Shown here piece after piece: positions 46,427 to 53,694 of a DNA stretch of 64,000 bases (position 1 is its first letter; every line of letters starts with the position of its first letter). Position numbers and translations under genes: made by a program. Source of the DNA: an uncultured Dehalococcoidia bacterium (GTDB lineage: Bacteria; Chloroflexota; Dehalococcoidia; Lucifugimonadales; UBA3495); the NCBI GenBank assembly GCA_951812535.1, contig CATOSK010000007.1, forward strand, positions 1-64,000, given 5' to 3'. Under the pieces are notes generated by a model. The model had not been told where the DNA came from and searched no databases. It was given only the letters and a program-made list of their open reading frames with translations.

Positions 46427-46912
46427 ATGAGATTGCCCGAGGTGGATTTTGCTATTGAGCAATGTAAGGATTATCTCAATCGCACCAATTCGTTAGGTAC
46501 TCCGATAGAATCCTACTTGACCAGATACCTATTGGTGCTCATCTACTCGGAATTTGAGCGGGTGGTCAAAGAAATATTGAGCAGACGGCTTTCTTTGGCC
46601 AATGACCCCCACACTGAATCATTTTCCCGCTTTGCAGTAGACCGCCTGATACGTAGCATTAAAATCAGCGAAATCGCAGGGGTATTGGGCCGATTCGGGT
46701 CAGATTACAAGGCTGAGTTCGACGAAAAGGTTGTTAACGACCCATTGGGCAATAACTTCGATAGCATAATCAACAACCGACACATCAGCGCCCACGGTCC
46801 GGGTGCAACCGTCACTTTCAGGGACATGGAAACTTACTATGAAGAGTCCCATGTTGTTCTGGACCAAATCCAGAGCATCTTGTTTCCCAATAGCCCTGAA
46901 GGAACGGGCTAA
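46427..46912 (+). CDS. HEPN-domain protein, likely RNase effector
   Basis: A 161-residue all-helical protein. The HEPN RNase signature R-x4-H is present as NNRHISAHG (Arg118, His123), preceded by LLVLIYSEFERVVKEILSRR, as in MAE_28990/RiboL-PSP-type HEPN families. It starts 9 bases after the DUF262 stop (ATG at 46427; a TTG at 46418 would abut the stop), so the two are one transcript. By analogy with HEPN toxins it may cleave RNA on infection, with DUF262 as sensor or control. This is inferred from the motif and linkage. Confidence 0.75.
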   Translation: MRLPEVDFAIEQCKDYLNRTNSLGTPIESYLTRYLLVLIYSEFERVVKEILSRRLSLANDPHTESFSRFAVDRLIRSIKISEIAGVLGRFGSDYKAEFDEKVVNDPLGNNFDSIINNRHISAHGPGATVTFRDMETYYEESHVVLDQIQSILFPNSPEGTG

Positions 46913-46924
46913 TAGGATTAGCCA

Positions 46925-47569
46925 TTGAGAGATTCCGAGGCACCGTTACCTGTAACTATCCACCCCCCCATCCTGCTGGCCACCGGCAACCACGCCAAGC
47001 AGGAGGCATTGCGTTGGCTGGTGGAGGGGGCGCCGGTTGTTCCGGTGACTCCCGCTGAGGCGGGGGTGCTGGCCGACCCCGACGAGTCGGCGGACACTCA
47101 CCTGGCGATTGCGCGGGAGAAGGCGAGGGAGTGGTCGGAAGCGGGGCAGATGTTGGTGATTGCTTCGGATGGGGGGTTGGTCATTCCGGCGCTGGGAGCC
47201 AACTGGGAGAGCCGCCACACTCACCGCTTCGCCGGTCCGGCGGCGGATGACCGGGAGCGGGCCCGCCGGCTGCTGAAGGTGATGGAGCCGCTGCGGGGGG
47301 AGGAGCGGTCCGCTTCGTGGGTGGAGGCGGTGGCCGTGGCCGACCGGGGAGAGGTTCTGGCGTCTTGGGACCTGACCGGGGCGACGGGGTACATCGTCGA
47401 GGGGGTGCCGCCGGAGGTGGATACGTCGGGATTCTGGGTGTTTTCCCTGTGGCGCTTTCCCCGCTTCGGGAAGATTTACCACGACCTGACGGCGGAGGAG
47501 AAGGAAGCTCTGGACGACCATTGGACGCGGCTGCGGGAGTTGGTGCGGAGGTGGTTTGACCGGGGGTGA
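46925..47569 (+). CDS. Non-canonical purine NTP pyrophosphatase (HAM1/RdgB-like)
   Basis: A 214-residue protein with the ITPase outline, which removes dITP/XTP from the nucleotide pool. TGNHAKQEAL matches the substrate loop TGNxxK; VIASDGGLVIPAL matches the metal-binding SDSGL region; RFAGPAADDRERARRLL and GKIYHDLTAEEKEALDDHW follow as in RdgB. The central segment is more divergent than in standard RdgB. The start is a TTG at 46925, 13 bases after the HEPN stop. High GC returns here, so it marks the end of the lower-GC insertion. Confidence 0.75.
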   Translation: MRDSEAPLPVTIHPPILLATGNHAKQEALRWLVEGAPVVPVTPAEAGVLADPDESADTHLAIAREKAREWSEAGQMLVIASDGGLVIPALGANWESRHTHRFAGPAADDRERARRLLKVMEPLRGEERSASWVEAVAVADRGEVLASWDLTGATGYIVEGVPPEVDTSGFWVFSLWRFPRFGKIYHDLTAEEKEALDDHWTRLRELVRRWFDRG

Positions 47570-47625
47570 GCGGTAGGGGGTCTGACCGATATCTCAGTTA
47601 AGTTTTCGGGAGTGAACGCAGCAAT

Positions 47626-48840
47626 ATGACAACTTCCCGTCCCGTTATAAACGATCCTTACAATGCCTTTTGCCAGGACAGCGATGCCTTCCTGCCGGGG
47701 GAGCCCGGCGGTCCGCTGGAGGGGCTGACCTTTGCTGCCAAGGACATATTCGACGTGGCCGGTCATGTTACCGGCGGGGGCAACCCGGACTGGAAGGCCA
47801 CCCACCAGCCCGCCTCCCGGAACGCCTGGGTCGTGCAGACCCTGGTTGACGCCGGGGCGGCCATGGTCGGCAAGACCATCACCGATGAGTTGACCAGGGG
47901 CATCTTCGGGGAGAACGTCCACTACGGGACGCCGGTCAACCCCCGCGCCCCGGGACGGGTGCCGGGCGGTTCCTCCAGCGGGTCCGCCTCGGCGGTGGCG
48001 GGAGGACTGGTGGACTTTGCCCTGGGATCTGACACCGGGGGGTCGGTACGGGTTCCCTCCAGCTTCTGCGGGCTGTATGGCCTCCGTCCCACCCACGGCC
48101 TCATCCCGCTGGACGGAATCCTGCTCCAGGCTCCCAGCTACGACACCATTGGCTGGTTTGCCCGCGACATCGAGACCTTCGCCCGGGTGGCGGAGGTGCT
48201 CTTCGCCGTGAAAGACCTTGACCGGACCAGGCACACGAGGGTGATCATCGCCCGGGACGCCTTCGAGCTGGCGGAGCCCGCAGTCGCCGAGGCGCTGCTG
48301 CCCCTGGTCCGTCAGGTTGGCGATCTCTGCGGCGAGGCGGCGACGGAGGTGTTGTCTCCGCAAAGCCTGGCGGAATGGTCGGGACACCAGCAGGTCCTGC
48401 AGAGCCGGGAGGCTTGGGACTCGGTGAAGGACTGGATCGACACGGTCAATCCCCGGTTCAGCTTTGAGGTTTCCGACCGGTATGTCACGGCCCGGGAAAT
48501 CACCGACGCCCAGGTGGACGCCGCCCAGGCCGGACGGGATGCCATCGTCCGGCGGATGGACGAGGTGTTCGAGGGTGGACCGACGGTGGTCTGTCTCCCT
48601 TCCACGGTATCCCCGGCTCCGCCGCTGGGCCAGAGGGTGTCGGAACGCCACACGCTCCGCCTGCGGAACAGCGCCCTGACCTCGGTGGCGGGCAACACCG
48701 GACGCCCCCAACTGAGTATTCCGGCCGCCGAGGTGGACGGCCTGCCCATCGGACTATCGCTCCTGGGCAACCGGGGGTCAGACCTGGCCCTGATCGCCCT
48801 GGCCCGGGAGTTTGTTTTGTCCCGGGACGGCGCCGGGTAG
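47626..48840 (+). CDS. Amidase-signature enzyme
   Basis: A 404-residue amidase. The catalytic Ser-cisSer-Lys set is present: Lys in FAAKDIFDV, cis-Ser in the Gly/Ser loop VPGGSSSGSASAVAGG, and nucleophile Ser in GSDTGGSVRVPSSFCG. GLYGLRPTHG follows as usual. The C-terminal part (GNTGRPQLSIPAAEVDGLPIGLSLLG) is typical of small amidases near AtzF, plant AMI1 and indole-acetamide hydrolases. The substrate is unknown. It starts with ATG at 47626 and is followed by convergent small membrane genes. Confidence 0.88.
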   Translation: MTTSRPVINDPYNAFCQDSDAFLPGEPGGPLEGLTFAAKDIFDVAGHVTGGGNPDWKATHQPASRNAWVVQTLVDAGAAMVGKTITDELTRGIFGENVHYGTPVNPRAPGRVPGGSSSGSASAVAGGLVDFALGSDTGGSVRVPSSFCGLYGLRPTHGLIPLDGILLQAPSYDTIGWFARDIETFARVAEVLFAVKDLDRTRHTRVIIARDAFELAEPAVAEALLPLVRQVGDLCGEAATEVLSPQSLAEWSGHQQVLQSREAWDSVKDWIDTVNPRFSFEVSDRYVTAREITDAQVDAAQAGRDAIVRRMDEVFEGGPTVVCLPSTVSPAPPLGQRVSERHTLRLRNSALTSVAGNTGRPQLSIPAAEVDGLPIGLSLLGNRGSDLALIALAREFVLSRDGAG

Positions 48841-48848
48841 AACCGGCG

Positions 48849-49061
48849 CTACTGCGCTTCCGACGGCGGGGGTTCGTCGAAGGGCAGACCGTTGACCTCC
48901 GCCTCGTCGCGGCGTTTCAGCCAGGCTTCCCAACGCTGGCGCTCCTGCTGTCGGCCTTGGTCGATGAACTTTTTCCGGAGCATGGGGGCGAGAATCACCA
49001 TGGCTCTTATGACCTCCCGGGAGAGGGCGGCGAACAGGGCGATGCCTATTGCGCCGCCGGA
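48849..49061 (-). pseudogene. Tandem partial copy of the downstream membrane-protein gene
   Basis: About 70 codons (SGGAIGIALFAALSREVIRA through FDEPPPSEAQ) that match the C-terminal two thirds of the gene at 49112-49480. Both copies end with the same DEPPPSEAQ sequence, and the DNA is nearly identical at both ends and diverged in the coiled-coil part. It has no N-terminal membrane segment or start of its own. The frame stays open upstream by chance through the first copy in another frame. This is a tandem duplication fragment. Confidence 0.7.
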
Positions 49062-49111
49062 ACTTGCTGGCGATGACGGGTCGGACCGTATGCCCCGTTG
49101 AAGGTGAGGGA

Positions 49112-49480
49112 CTACTGCGCTTCCGACGGCGGGGGTTCGTCGAAGTGCTGGTTGTTGGCCTCTGCCTCGTTGCGGCGCTGAAGCCAGGCTTCCCAGCGTT
49201 GGTTCGCCCGTTCTTCGCCTTCTTGCCGGGCCCGTTCTTCGAGCCATTTCCTGAGCATCGGGGCGAGAATCACCATGGCTCTTATGACCTCCCAGGAAAG
49301 CGTTGCAAAAAGGGCGACGCCTATTGCGCCGCCGGATACCTTTGCCAGATAGTCTATCAGATTCGCCGGATGCGGCGGTTCCAGGTTTATCCAGAGGAAT
49401 GCAGCCAACCCGGCAAAAGAGACTACGTAGATGGCGCAATAGACGATCCAGGTGACGGGGTTCCTGATGGCGAGATCCAA
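49112..49480 (-). CDS. Small membrane protein with coiled-coil tail
   Basis: A 122-residue protein with two likely membrane segments (about 9-32, IVYCAIYVVSFAGLAAFLWI, and about 48-75, around GGAIGVALFATLSWEVIRAM), then a charged helix rich in Arg/Glu/Gln (KWLEERARQEGEERANQRW) and an acidic end DEPPPSEAQ. The TTG at 49480 follows AGGAG with a 5-base gap. A partial copy follows downstream. No family was recognised. It is divergent from the capsid module and may be unrelated or a holin-like accessory. Confidence 0.6.
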   Translation of the reverse strand: MDLAIRNPVTWIVYCAIYVVSFAGLAAFLWINLEPPHPANLIDYLAKVSGGAIGVALFATLSWEVIRAMVILAPMLRKWLEERARQEGEERANQRWEAWLQRRNEAEANNQHFDEPPPSEAQ

Positions 49481-49619
49481 CCCTGCTCCTGCCCAGCCAA
49501 ACTCTCCGGCCGTACGGGATGCGGCCGATGCCCGTATCCTGGAAAACTGTTGCGCGGGTATATTTTACCAGGCGCATGCTGACTTTAACAGGTCGGCAAA
49601 AATTGATGACAGCAGGGAG

Positions 49620-49649
49620 TTGACAGGCCTGGTGCCGCGTTTCTAGCCT
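49620..49649 (+). promoter_or_regulatory. Probable promoter of the capsid/tail module
   Basis: Perfect TTGACA (49620-49625), 18-base spacer, TAGCCT (49644-49649). An intrinsic terminator lies between this promoter and the first gene. Confidence 0.45.
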
Positions 49650-49708
49650 GATAGTTACCGTGCAGTCACGGACAGGTTAAGGCATTCCGGCGCAGGGCCG
49701 GCAAAGCG

Positions 49709-49746
49709 GGGGACAGACCCACCGGGGTCTGTCCCCTTTCTGTTTT
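49709..49746 (+). terminator. Terminator or attenuator in the leader of the capsid module
   Basis: Perfect 12-base-pair stem GGGGACAGACCC / GGGTCTGTCCCC with a 4-base loop, followed by TTTCTGTTTT. It ends only 36 bases before the protease start, and no gene on the plus strand needs it upstream. Confidence 0.8.
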
Positions 49747-49747
49747 C

Positions 49748-49779
49748 GCCGGCAGGGAGGTTTGCCGGCAGGGAGGTTT
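49748..49779 (+). repeat. Tandem 16-base repeat carrying two ribosome binding sites
   Basis: GCCGGCAGGGAGGTTT occurs twice without a gap (49748-49763 and 49764-49779). Each copy has a GGGAGG Shine-Dalgarno sequence; the second is correctly spaced for the ATG at 49782. Confidence 0.85.
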
Positions 49780-49781
49780 GA

Positions 49782-50471
49782 ATGACCATGGACTGGCAAG
49801 GCAAGGGCGGGGAGCCGCATCCGGAGGATGAGATGGTCTTCGTGATCTCCACCGACGAGGTGGACCGGCACGGGGACATCGTCGCGTCCGACGGGTGGCG
49901 GTTGGAGGCCTACCGCCGGAACCCGGTGGTGCTGTGGGCCCACGACTACCGGCTTCCCGTCGTGGGAAGGGCGGTGGATATCTGGACGGACACCAAGGCA
50001 TCAACGGATGGGCCGGCGGGAATGGCCGGGCGGCTGCTGGCGCGTGTCCGGTTCGCGGACACCTCCTTCGCGCAGCAGGTGGCGGGGTTGTACCGCGGCG
50101 GCTACCAGCGGGGGGTGTCGGTCGGGTTCCGCCCGTTGCGGTACGAAGAACGGCGGGACTCCAGGACCGGCGCTTTTCTGGGAGTGCGGTACCTGGAGCA
50201 GGAACTGCTGGAGGTCAGCCTGGTGCCGGTGCCTTCCAACCGGGAGGCGTTGAGCCGGAGCGGTGGCGCGGCAGAGGTCCTCCCGGCGGATAACGATGGG
50301 GAGGATGTGTTGGGAGGGGAACTGGCCGGCCTGCTGCGGGAAGCTCTCCCGGAGGCGGCTCCCGGAGCGGCATCTGCCCTTGAGGTGGAGGCGCTGCTGT
50401 CCCTCCTGCGCGGGGTACGGGTGCTGGACCCTGCTCATCCAGAAGGACGCCGAATCTATCCAAGTTGCTAA
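49782..50471 (+). CDS. HK97-family prohead protease
   Basis: A 229-residue S78-type protease that cleaves the N-terminal delta region of the capsid protein during head maturation. The catalytic His is His54 (LWAHDY), Ser is Ser113 (RGVSVGF), and the third residue lies in YLEQELLEVSLVPVPSN. FVISTDEVDRHGDIVASDGW is the usual first motif. The C-terminal 70 residues are low in conservation. It is followed after 26 bases by the capsid gene, the usual order. No portal or terminase gene precedes it. Confidence 0.9.
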   Translation: MTMDWQGKGGEPHPEDEMVFVISTDEVDRHGDIVASDGWRLEAYRRNPVVLWAHDYRLPVVGRAVDIWTDTKASTDGPAGMAGRLLARVRFADTSFAQQVAGLYRGGYQRGVSVGFRPLRYEERRDSRTGAFLGVRYLEQELLEVSLVPVPSNREALSRSGGAAEVLPADNDGEDVLGGELAGLLREALPEAAPGAASALEVEALLSLLRGVRVLDPAHPEGRRIYPSC

Positions 50472-50497
50472 CCAAGTTAAAAGAAACGGAGTTGAAC

Positions 50498-51835
50498 ATG
50501 GCATTGGGAACACAGGACCTGGAACTGATCAAGCAGGAAGTGGCGGGGATCAAGGACTTTTACACGTCCCGCATGGACGCGGAAATTCCCCCGCTGCAGG
50601 AGGAGATGGACCGCCTGTCGTCGCAGGTGGGGCAGATGCAGGAGCGGGAGCGGGAGGCGCAGCGCCGGGGCATCCTGGAGCGCGCCGCTGAGGATGGCCT
50701 GTCCCGGGTGCCCTTCGGGAAGTACCGGGGCATGGACGCGCTGGACCTGGCCTGCGCCCGCAGCGTCCTGGGGGCGCAGCTGCGGGAGCCGTCGGGGTTG
50801 AACCCCCGGATGCTGGAGGACTGGCAGTCGAACCTGAAGGCGGCGATGGACAGCACCATCGCCGGCGCCGGCGATGAGCTGGTGCCCACCGCCGAGGCGG
50901 CGGCCCTGTGGCAGGACGTGAACCTGGAGACGATGATCGCGCCCCTGTTCTCCCGGGTGGACATGCCGACCAATCCCTTCGAGATTCCGCTGCAGCTGGG
51001 GGACGTGAACTGGTACCCGGGGACGGAGAACACGGCGGTGACCAATTCCGCCCTGGCCACGGCGCGGCAGACGTTGACCGCCCACGAGCTGGTGGCCGAG
51101 GTGCCCTGGTCGCTGTCCCTGGACGAGGACGCGGTCATCGCCATGGCGGGAGAGGTGCGAAGCTCTCTGGTCCGCAACGCCGTCGAGGTCATCGACAACG
51201 TGCTGCTGAACGCCGACACCACCGCGGCCAACAACATCAACGCCGACGGAGCGGCCATCACTGCCAGCGACGCCGGGAAGGCCCAGTGGCTGGTGGGGTT
51301 CGACGGCCTGCTCCACCTGCCCCTGGTGGACAACGCGGCCCAGGCCAACAACCACAACGCCGCCGTGGACGCGGATATGTTCAACGAGGTTCGCGGGATG
51401 CTGGGCCGGTACGGAGTCCGTCCGTCGGAGCTGGCCTACATCATGGACGTGAACACCTACATCCGGTCGTTGAGCATCGACGCCTTCCGCACCCTCGACA
51501 AGCTGGGCCGCAACGCCACCCTGCTGCGGGGGCAGCTCGGTGCAGTCGAGGGAGTTCCGGTCATCGTGTCGGAGCAGATGTCCCTGGCCGACGCCGACGG
51601 AAAGGTCACCGACGACGGCAACACGGCCAAGACGGGCCGTCTGCTGATGGTCAACCGCTCCCAGTGGCGGGTGGGTTTCCGGCGGGAGCTGCTCATCGAG
51701 ACCACCCGGGACATCCAGAAGCGGCAGAACATCATGGTGGTCAGCATGAGGATCGCCTTCATGGAGCGGACCGGCGACCGCAGCAAGGCCAGGCACACGG
51801 CCCTGCAGTACAACATCACCGGCGTCGCGGCCTAG
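50498..51835 (+). CDS. HK97-fold major capsid protein
   Basis: A 445-residue shell protein. Residues 5-65 form a charged coiled coil (EMDRLSSQVGQMQEREREAQ), the delta scaffolding region normally removed by the protease. The HK97 fold follows, with LVPTAEAAALWQDVNLETMIAPLFSRVDMPTNPFEIP, an E-loop region rich in small residues, and the A-domain near AYIMDVNTYIRSL, GVPVIVSEQMSLA and IETTRDIQKRQNIMVVSMRIAF. No encapsulin-type targeting features are evident. ATG at 50498 has GGAG upstream. It is intact and has no stop or shift. Confidence 0.92.
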   Translation: MALGTQDLELIKQEVAGIKDFYTSRMDAEIPPLQEEMDRLSSQVGQMQEREREAQRRGILERAAEDGLSRVPFGKYRGMDALDLACARSVLGAQLREPSGLNPRMLEDWQSNLKAAMDSTIAGAGDELVPTAEAAALWQDVNLETMIAPLFSRVDMPTNPFEIPLQLGDVNWYPGTENTAVTNSALATARQTLTAHELVAEVPWSLSLDEDAVIAMAGEVRSSLVRNAVEVIDNVLLNADTTAANNINADGAAITASDAGKAQWLVGFDGLLHLPLVDNAAQANNHNAAVDADMFNEVRGMLGRYGVRPSELAYIMDVNTYIRSLSIDAFRTLDKLGRNATLLRGQLGAVEGVPVIVSEQMSLADADGKVTDDGNTAKTGRLLMVNRSQWRVGFRRELLIETTRDIQKRQNIMVVSMRIAFMERTGDRSKARHTALQYNITGVAA

Positions 51836-51908
51836 TCGCGCACGAGGACCTGCATTCCGGCGAAGGGACGGCCTGATAGCTGTCCCTTCGCCGCAACGGG
51901 GAGGAAAC

Positions 51909-52727
51909 ATGGCCAACACCTACGCGGACCTGGCGATGCTGAAGGCGCCGGGCGCCCTGAATATAACCGGGACCAGCTATGACGCCCGCCTGCTGACCCT
52001 GCTGGAAGCTGCGTCCCGCTGGATTGACGGCTACTGCAACCGGCACTTCTACCTGCTCCAGGCCACCCGCCGGTTCAGCGGCAAGAGGATGGCGGTGGCC
52101 GCTCCCGGCCTGGTCCGGCTGGACAGTCTCAAGATCGACCAGAACGGTGACGGGATGTTCGAGACGGTGTTGTCCTCCGGTGACTACCGGCTGGAACCGG
52201 CCAACGCCGATCCCACCCATCCGTGGGGCTTTCCGTACCAGCGGGTAATCGCCGCCGGAGGCCTGGCGGAGCGGGGCGGGTTTCCCACCGGAGCGGTGGC
52301 GGTGGAGATAACCGGCGGGTGGGGCTACCGGGAGGTCTGGGAGGACACCGGGGCCCGGCTGAATGCGGGGCAGGTGGTGACCGCCGGGGCCACCGTTATG
52401 TCCGTTGCCGGCGACGGCGAGGAGAGACTGTCCGCCGGGCAGACGCTCCGGCTGAACACGGAGCAGGTCCACGTGGCGGCGGTCACGGAGACGGGAGTGT
52501 CGGTCCGGCGGGGCGTCAACGGGACAGTGCCGTCGTCCCACTTGGGAGGATCGGCTCTGGCCCGCTTCATCTATCCGGCTCCGGTGACCGAGGCTTGCCT
52601 GCAGTTGGCCATGCGTGCCTGGCAGGGAAGAGGCGCGGAAGGAAGCGACGTGGCCGAACTGTGCCGTCCGCCGGATGCGGTGGTGGCGGGCCTGCTGGCT
52701 GGTTACCGGAGGCTGGTGGTGGGGTAG
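51909..52727 (+). CDS. Phage head-tail adaptor (gp6-like) protein
   Basis: A 272-residue protein. The N-terminal 60 residues (YADLAMLKAP, LLTLLEAASRWIDGYCNRHFY) match head-tail connectors of the HK97 gp6 class. A beta-rich insertion follows (LNAGQVVTAGATVMSVAGDG, LRLNTEQVHVAAV, VSVRRGVNGTVPSSH), a module seen in many phage connector and fibre proteins. The final helix (EACLQLAMRAWQGRG) closes the connector fold. The position right after the capsid gene agrees. ATG at 51909 with GGGGAGGAAAC upstream. Confidence 0.8.
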   Translation: MANTYADLAMLKAPGALNITGTSYDARLLTLLEAASRWIDGYCNRHFYLLQATRRFSGKRMAVAAPGLVRLDSLKIDQNGDGMFETVLSSGDYRLEPANADPTHPWGFPYQRVIAAGGLAERGGFPTGAVAVEITGGWGYREVWEDTGARLNAGQVVTAGATVMSVAGDGEERLSAGQTLRLNTEQVHVAAVTETGVSVRRGVNGTVPSSHLGGSALARFIYPAPVTEACLQLAMRAWQGRGAEGSDVAELCRPPDAVVAGLLAGYRRLVVG

Positions 52728-52744
52728 GAAGGCTGGCTGGTTCC

Positions 52745-52773
52745 GGTGAAATTGAAACCCGTGAAATTGAAAC
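52745..52773 (+). repeat. 13-base direct repeat
   Basis: GTGAAATTGAAAC at 52745-52757 and again at 52761-52773, just before the Shine-Dalgarno of the next gene. Like the pair of sites at 49748-49779, it is a short duplication in a translation start region. Confidence 0.7.
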
Positions 52774-52785
52774 AGGAGGTTGCGT

Positions 52786-53196
52786 ATGTCATTGGCAGCG
52801 GTCAGGGCGGGACTGGTGGAGCGTTTGCAGACCATTGGCGGATTACGGGTCTACTGGGACGATCCCGGGGAAGCACCCGAGACGCCGGCGGTGGTGGCGG
52901 GCAGCGGCGGCATCTCGGCCAAGTACGACCGGACCTTGGGCGGGGCGGACGTGCGGTACCGGCTGGAGCTGCTCCTGCTGGTGGACGGCGGGGACGGAGG
53001 CGAAGCCTGGGAGGATGTGGCGTCATTCGCCGCTCCCTCCGGCGGCCTGTCGATCAAGGAGGCGGTGGACGGCGATCTGGGCGGGCGGTGCGACTGGGCG
53101 CGGGTGCTGTCGGTGAAGCGTATGGGACGGGTGACCCACGGCCGCCGGGCCTACCGGGGCGCGGCCTTCCAGGTCGAGGTCTATTGCAGCGGCTAG
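52786..53196 (+). CDS. Phage neck/tail-completion-like protein
   Basis: A 136-residue protein. The outline (AAVRAGLVERLQTIGGLRVYWDD, YRLELLLLVDGGDG, EDVASFAAPSGGLSIKEAVDGDLGG, AFQVEVYCSG) matches tail-terminator/completion proteins that follow the adaptor in siphophage and gene-transfer-agent clusters. The ATG at 52786 has AGGAGG with a 6-base gap. The identification rests on gene order and general pattern rather than a firm motif. Confidence 0.6.
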   Translation: MSLAAVRAGLVERLQTIGGLRVYWDDPGEAPETPAVVAGSGGISAKYDRTLGGADVRYRLELLLLVDGGDGGEAWEDVASFAAPSGGLSIKEAVDGDLGGRCDWARVLSVKRMGRVTHGRRAYRGAAFQVEVYCSG

Positions 53197-53238
53197 CCGG
53201 GCCCAGGCAGGCGTTGTCCAGGAAAAGCGAGGTGTGGG

Positions 53239-53667
53239 TTGGCCAAATATCAGTCTTCCGGCAGCAGCCGGGTGTGGGTGGATGATGCGGAGGGTATTCC
53301 GAGAGACCTGTCTCCCTATGTGGAGGAAGTAGGGCCACTGGGGACGGCGGTGGGCTGGCTGGACGTAACCGGGTTGAGCGATCCGGCCCAGCGGGTCATC
53401 GCGGGAACCCGGGCGGCGCAGGAAATGGTCCTGCGGGGGTTGTTCGACGACAAGGCCGTCGACGGTCCCGATGTGGTGCTGGCCGGGGTGGTCGGGCAGG
53501 TGGTGACGGTGAGCTACGGTCCGGCCGGGAGTGAGTCGAGTCAGCGGCAGATTTCGGCGGAGTTCCTGTGCCTTTCCTACCGGATAACCAGCCGGACGGG
53601 GGACAAGGTGCGGTTCGAGGCCCGGTTCCTTCAGGACGGCGGGGCGACCCTGGGGGTTTGGCCGTAA
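53239..53667 (+). CDS. Putative tail tube-like structural protein
   Basis: A 142-residue beta-rich protein (SSRVWVDDAEGIPRDLSPYV, GWLDVTGLSDPAQRVIAG, FDDKAVDGPDVVLAGVVGQ, KVRFEARFLQDGG). Size, position and pattern fit a major tail or tail-tube protein, but no defining motif is visible. TTG start at 53239 with GAGGTG upstream. It is followed directly by the large baseplate-like gene, with no tape-measure gene between, so any tail would be very short or the protein has another role. Confidence 0.5.
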   Translation: MAKYQSSGSSRVWVDDAEGIPRDLSPYVEEVGPLGTAVGWLDVTGLSDPAQRVIAGTRAAQEMVLRGLFDDKAVDGPDVVLAGVVGQVVTVSYGPAGSESSQRQISAEFLCLSYRITSRTGDKVRFEARFLQDGGATLGVWP

Positions 53668-53694
53668 TGGAGTGTTCAGCAAGGAGGAGACGTG

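Noticed and set aside
49782..51835. Encapsulin nanocompartment in place of a phage capsid
   Set aside because: A dedicated prohead protease, a delta-type coiled coil and following adaptor and tail genes point to a phage-type head.
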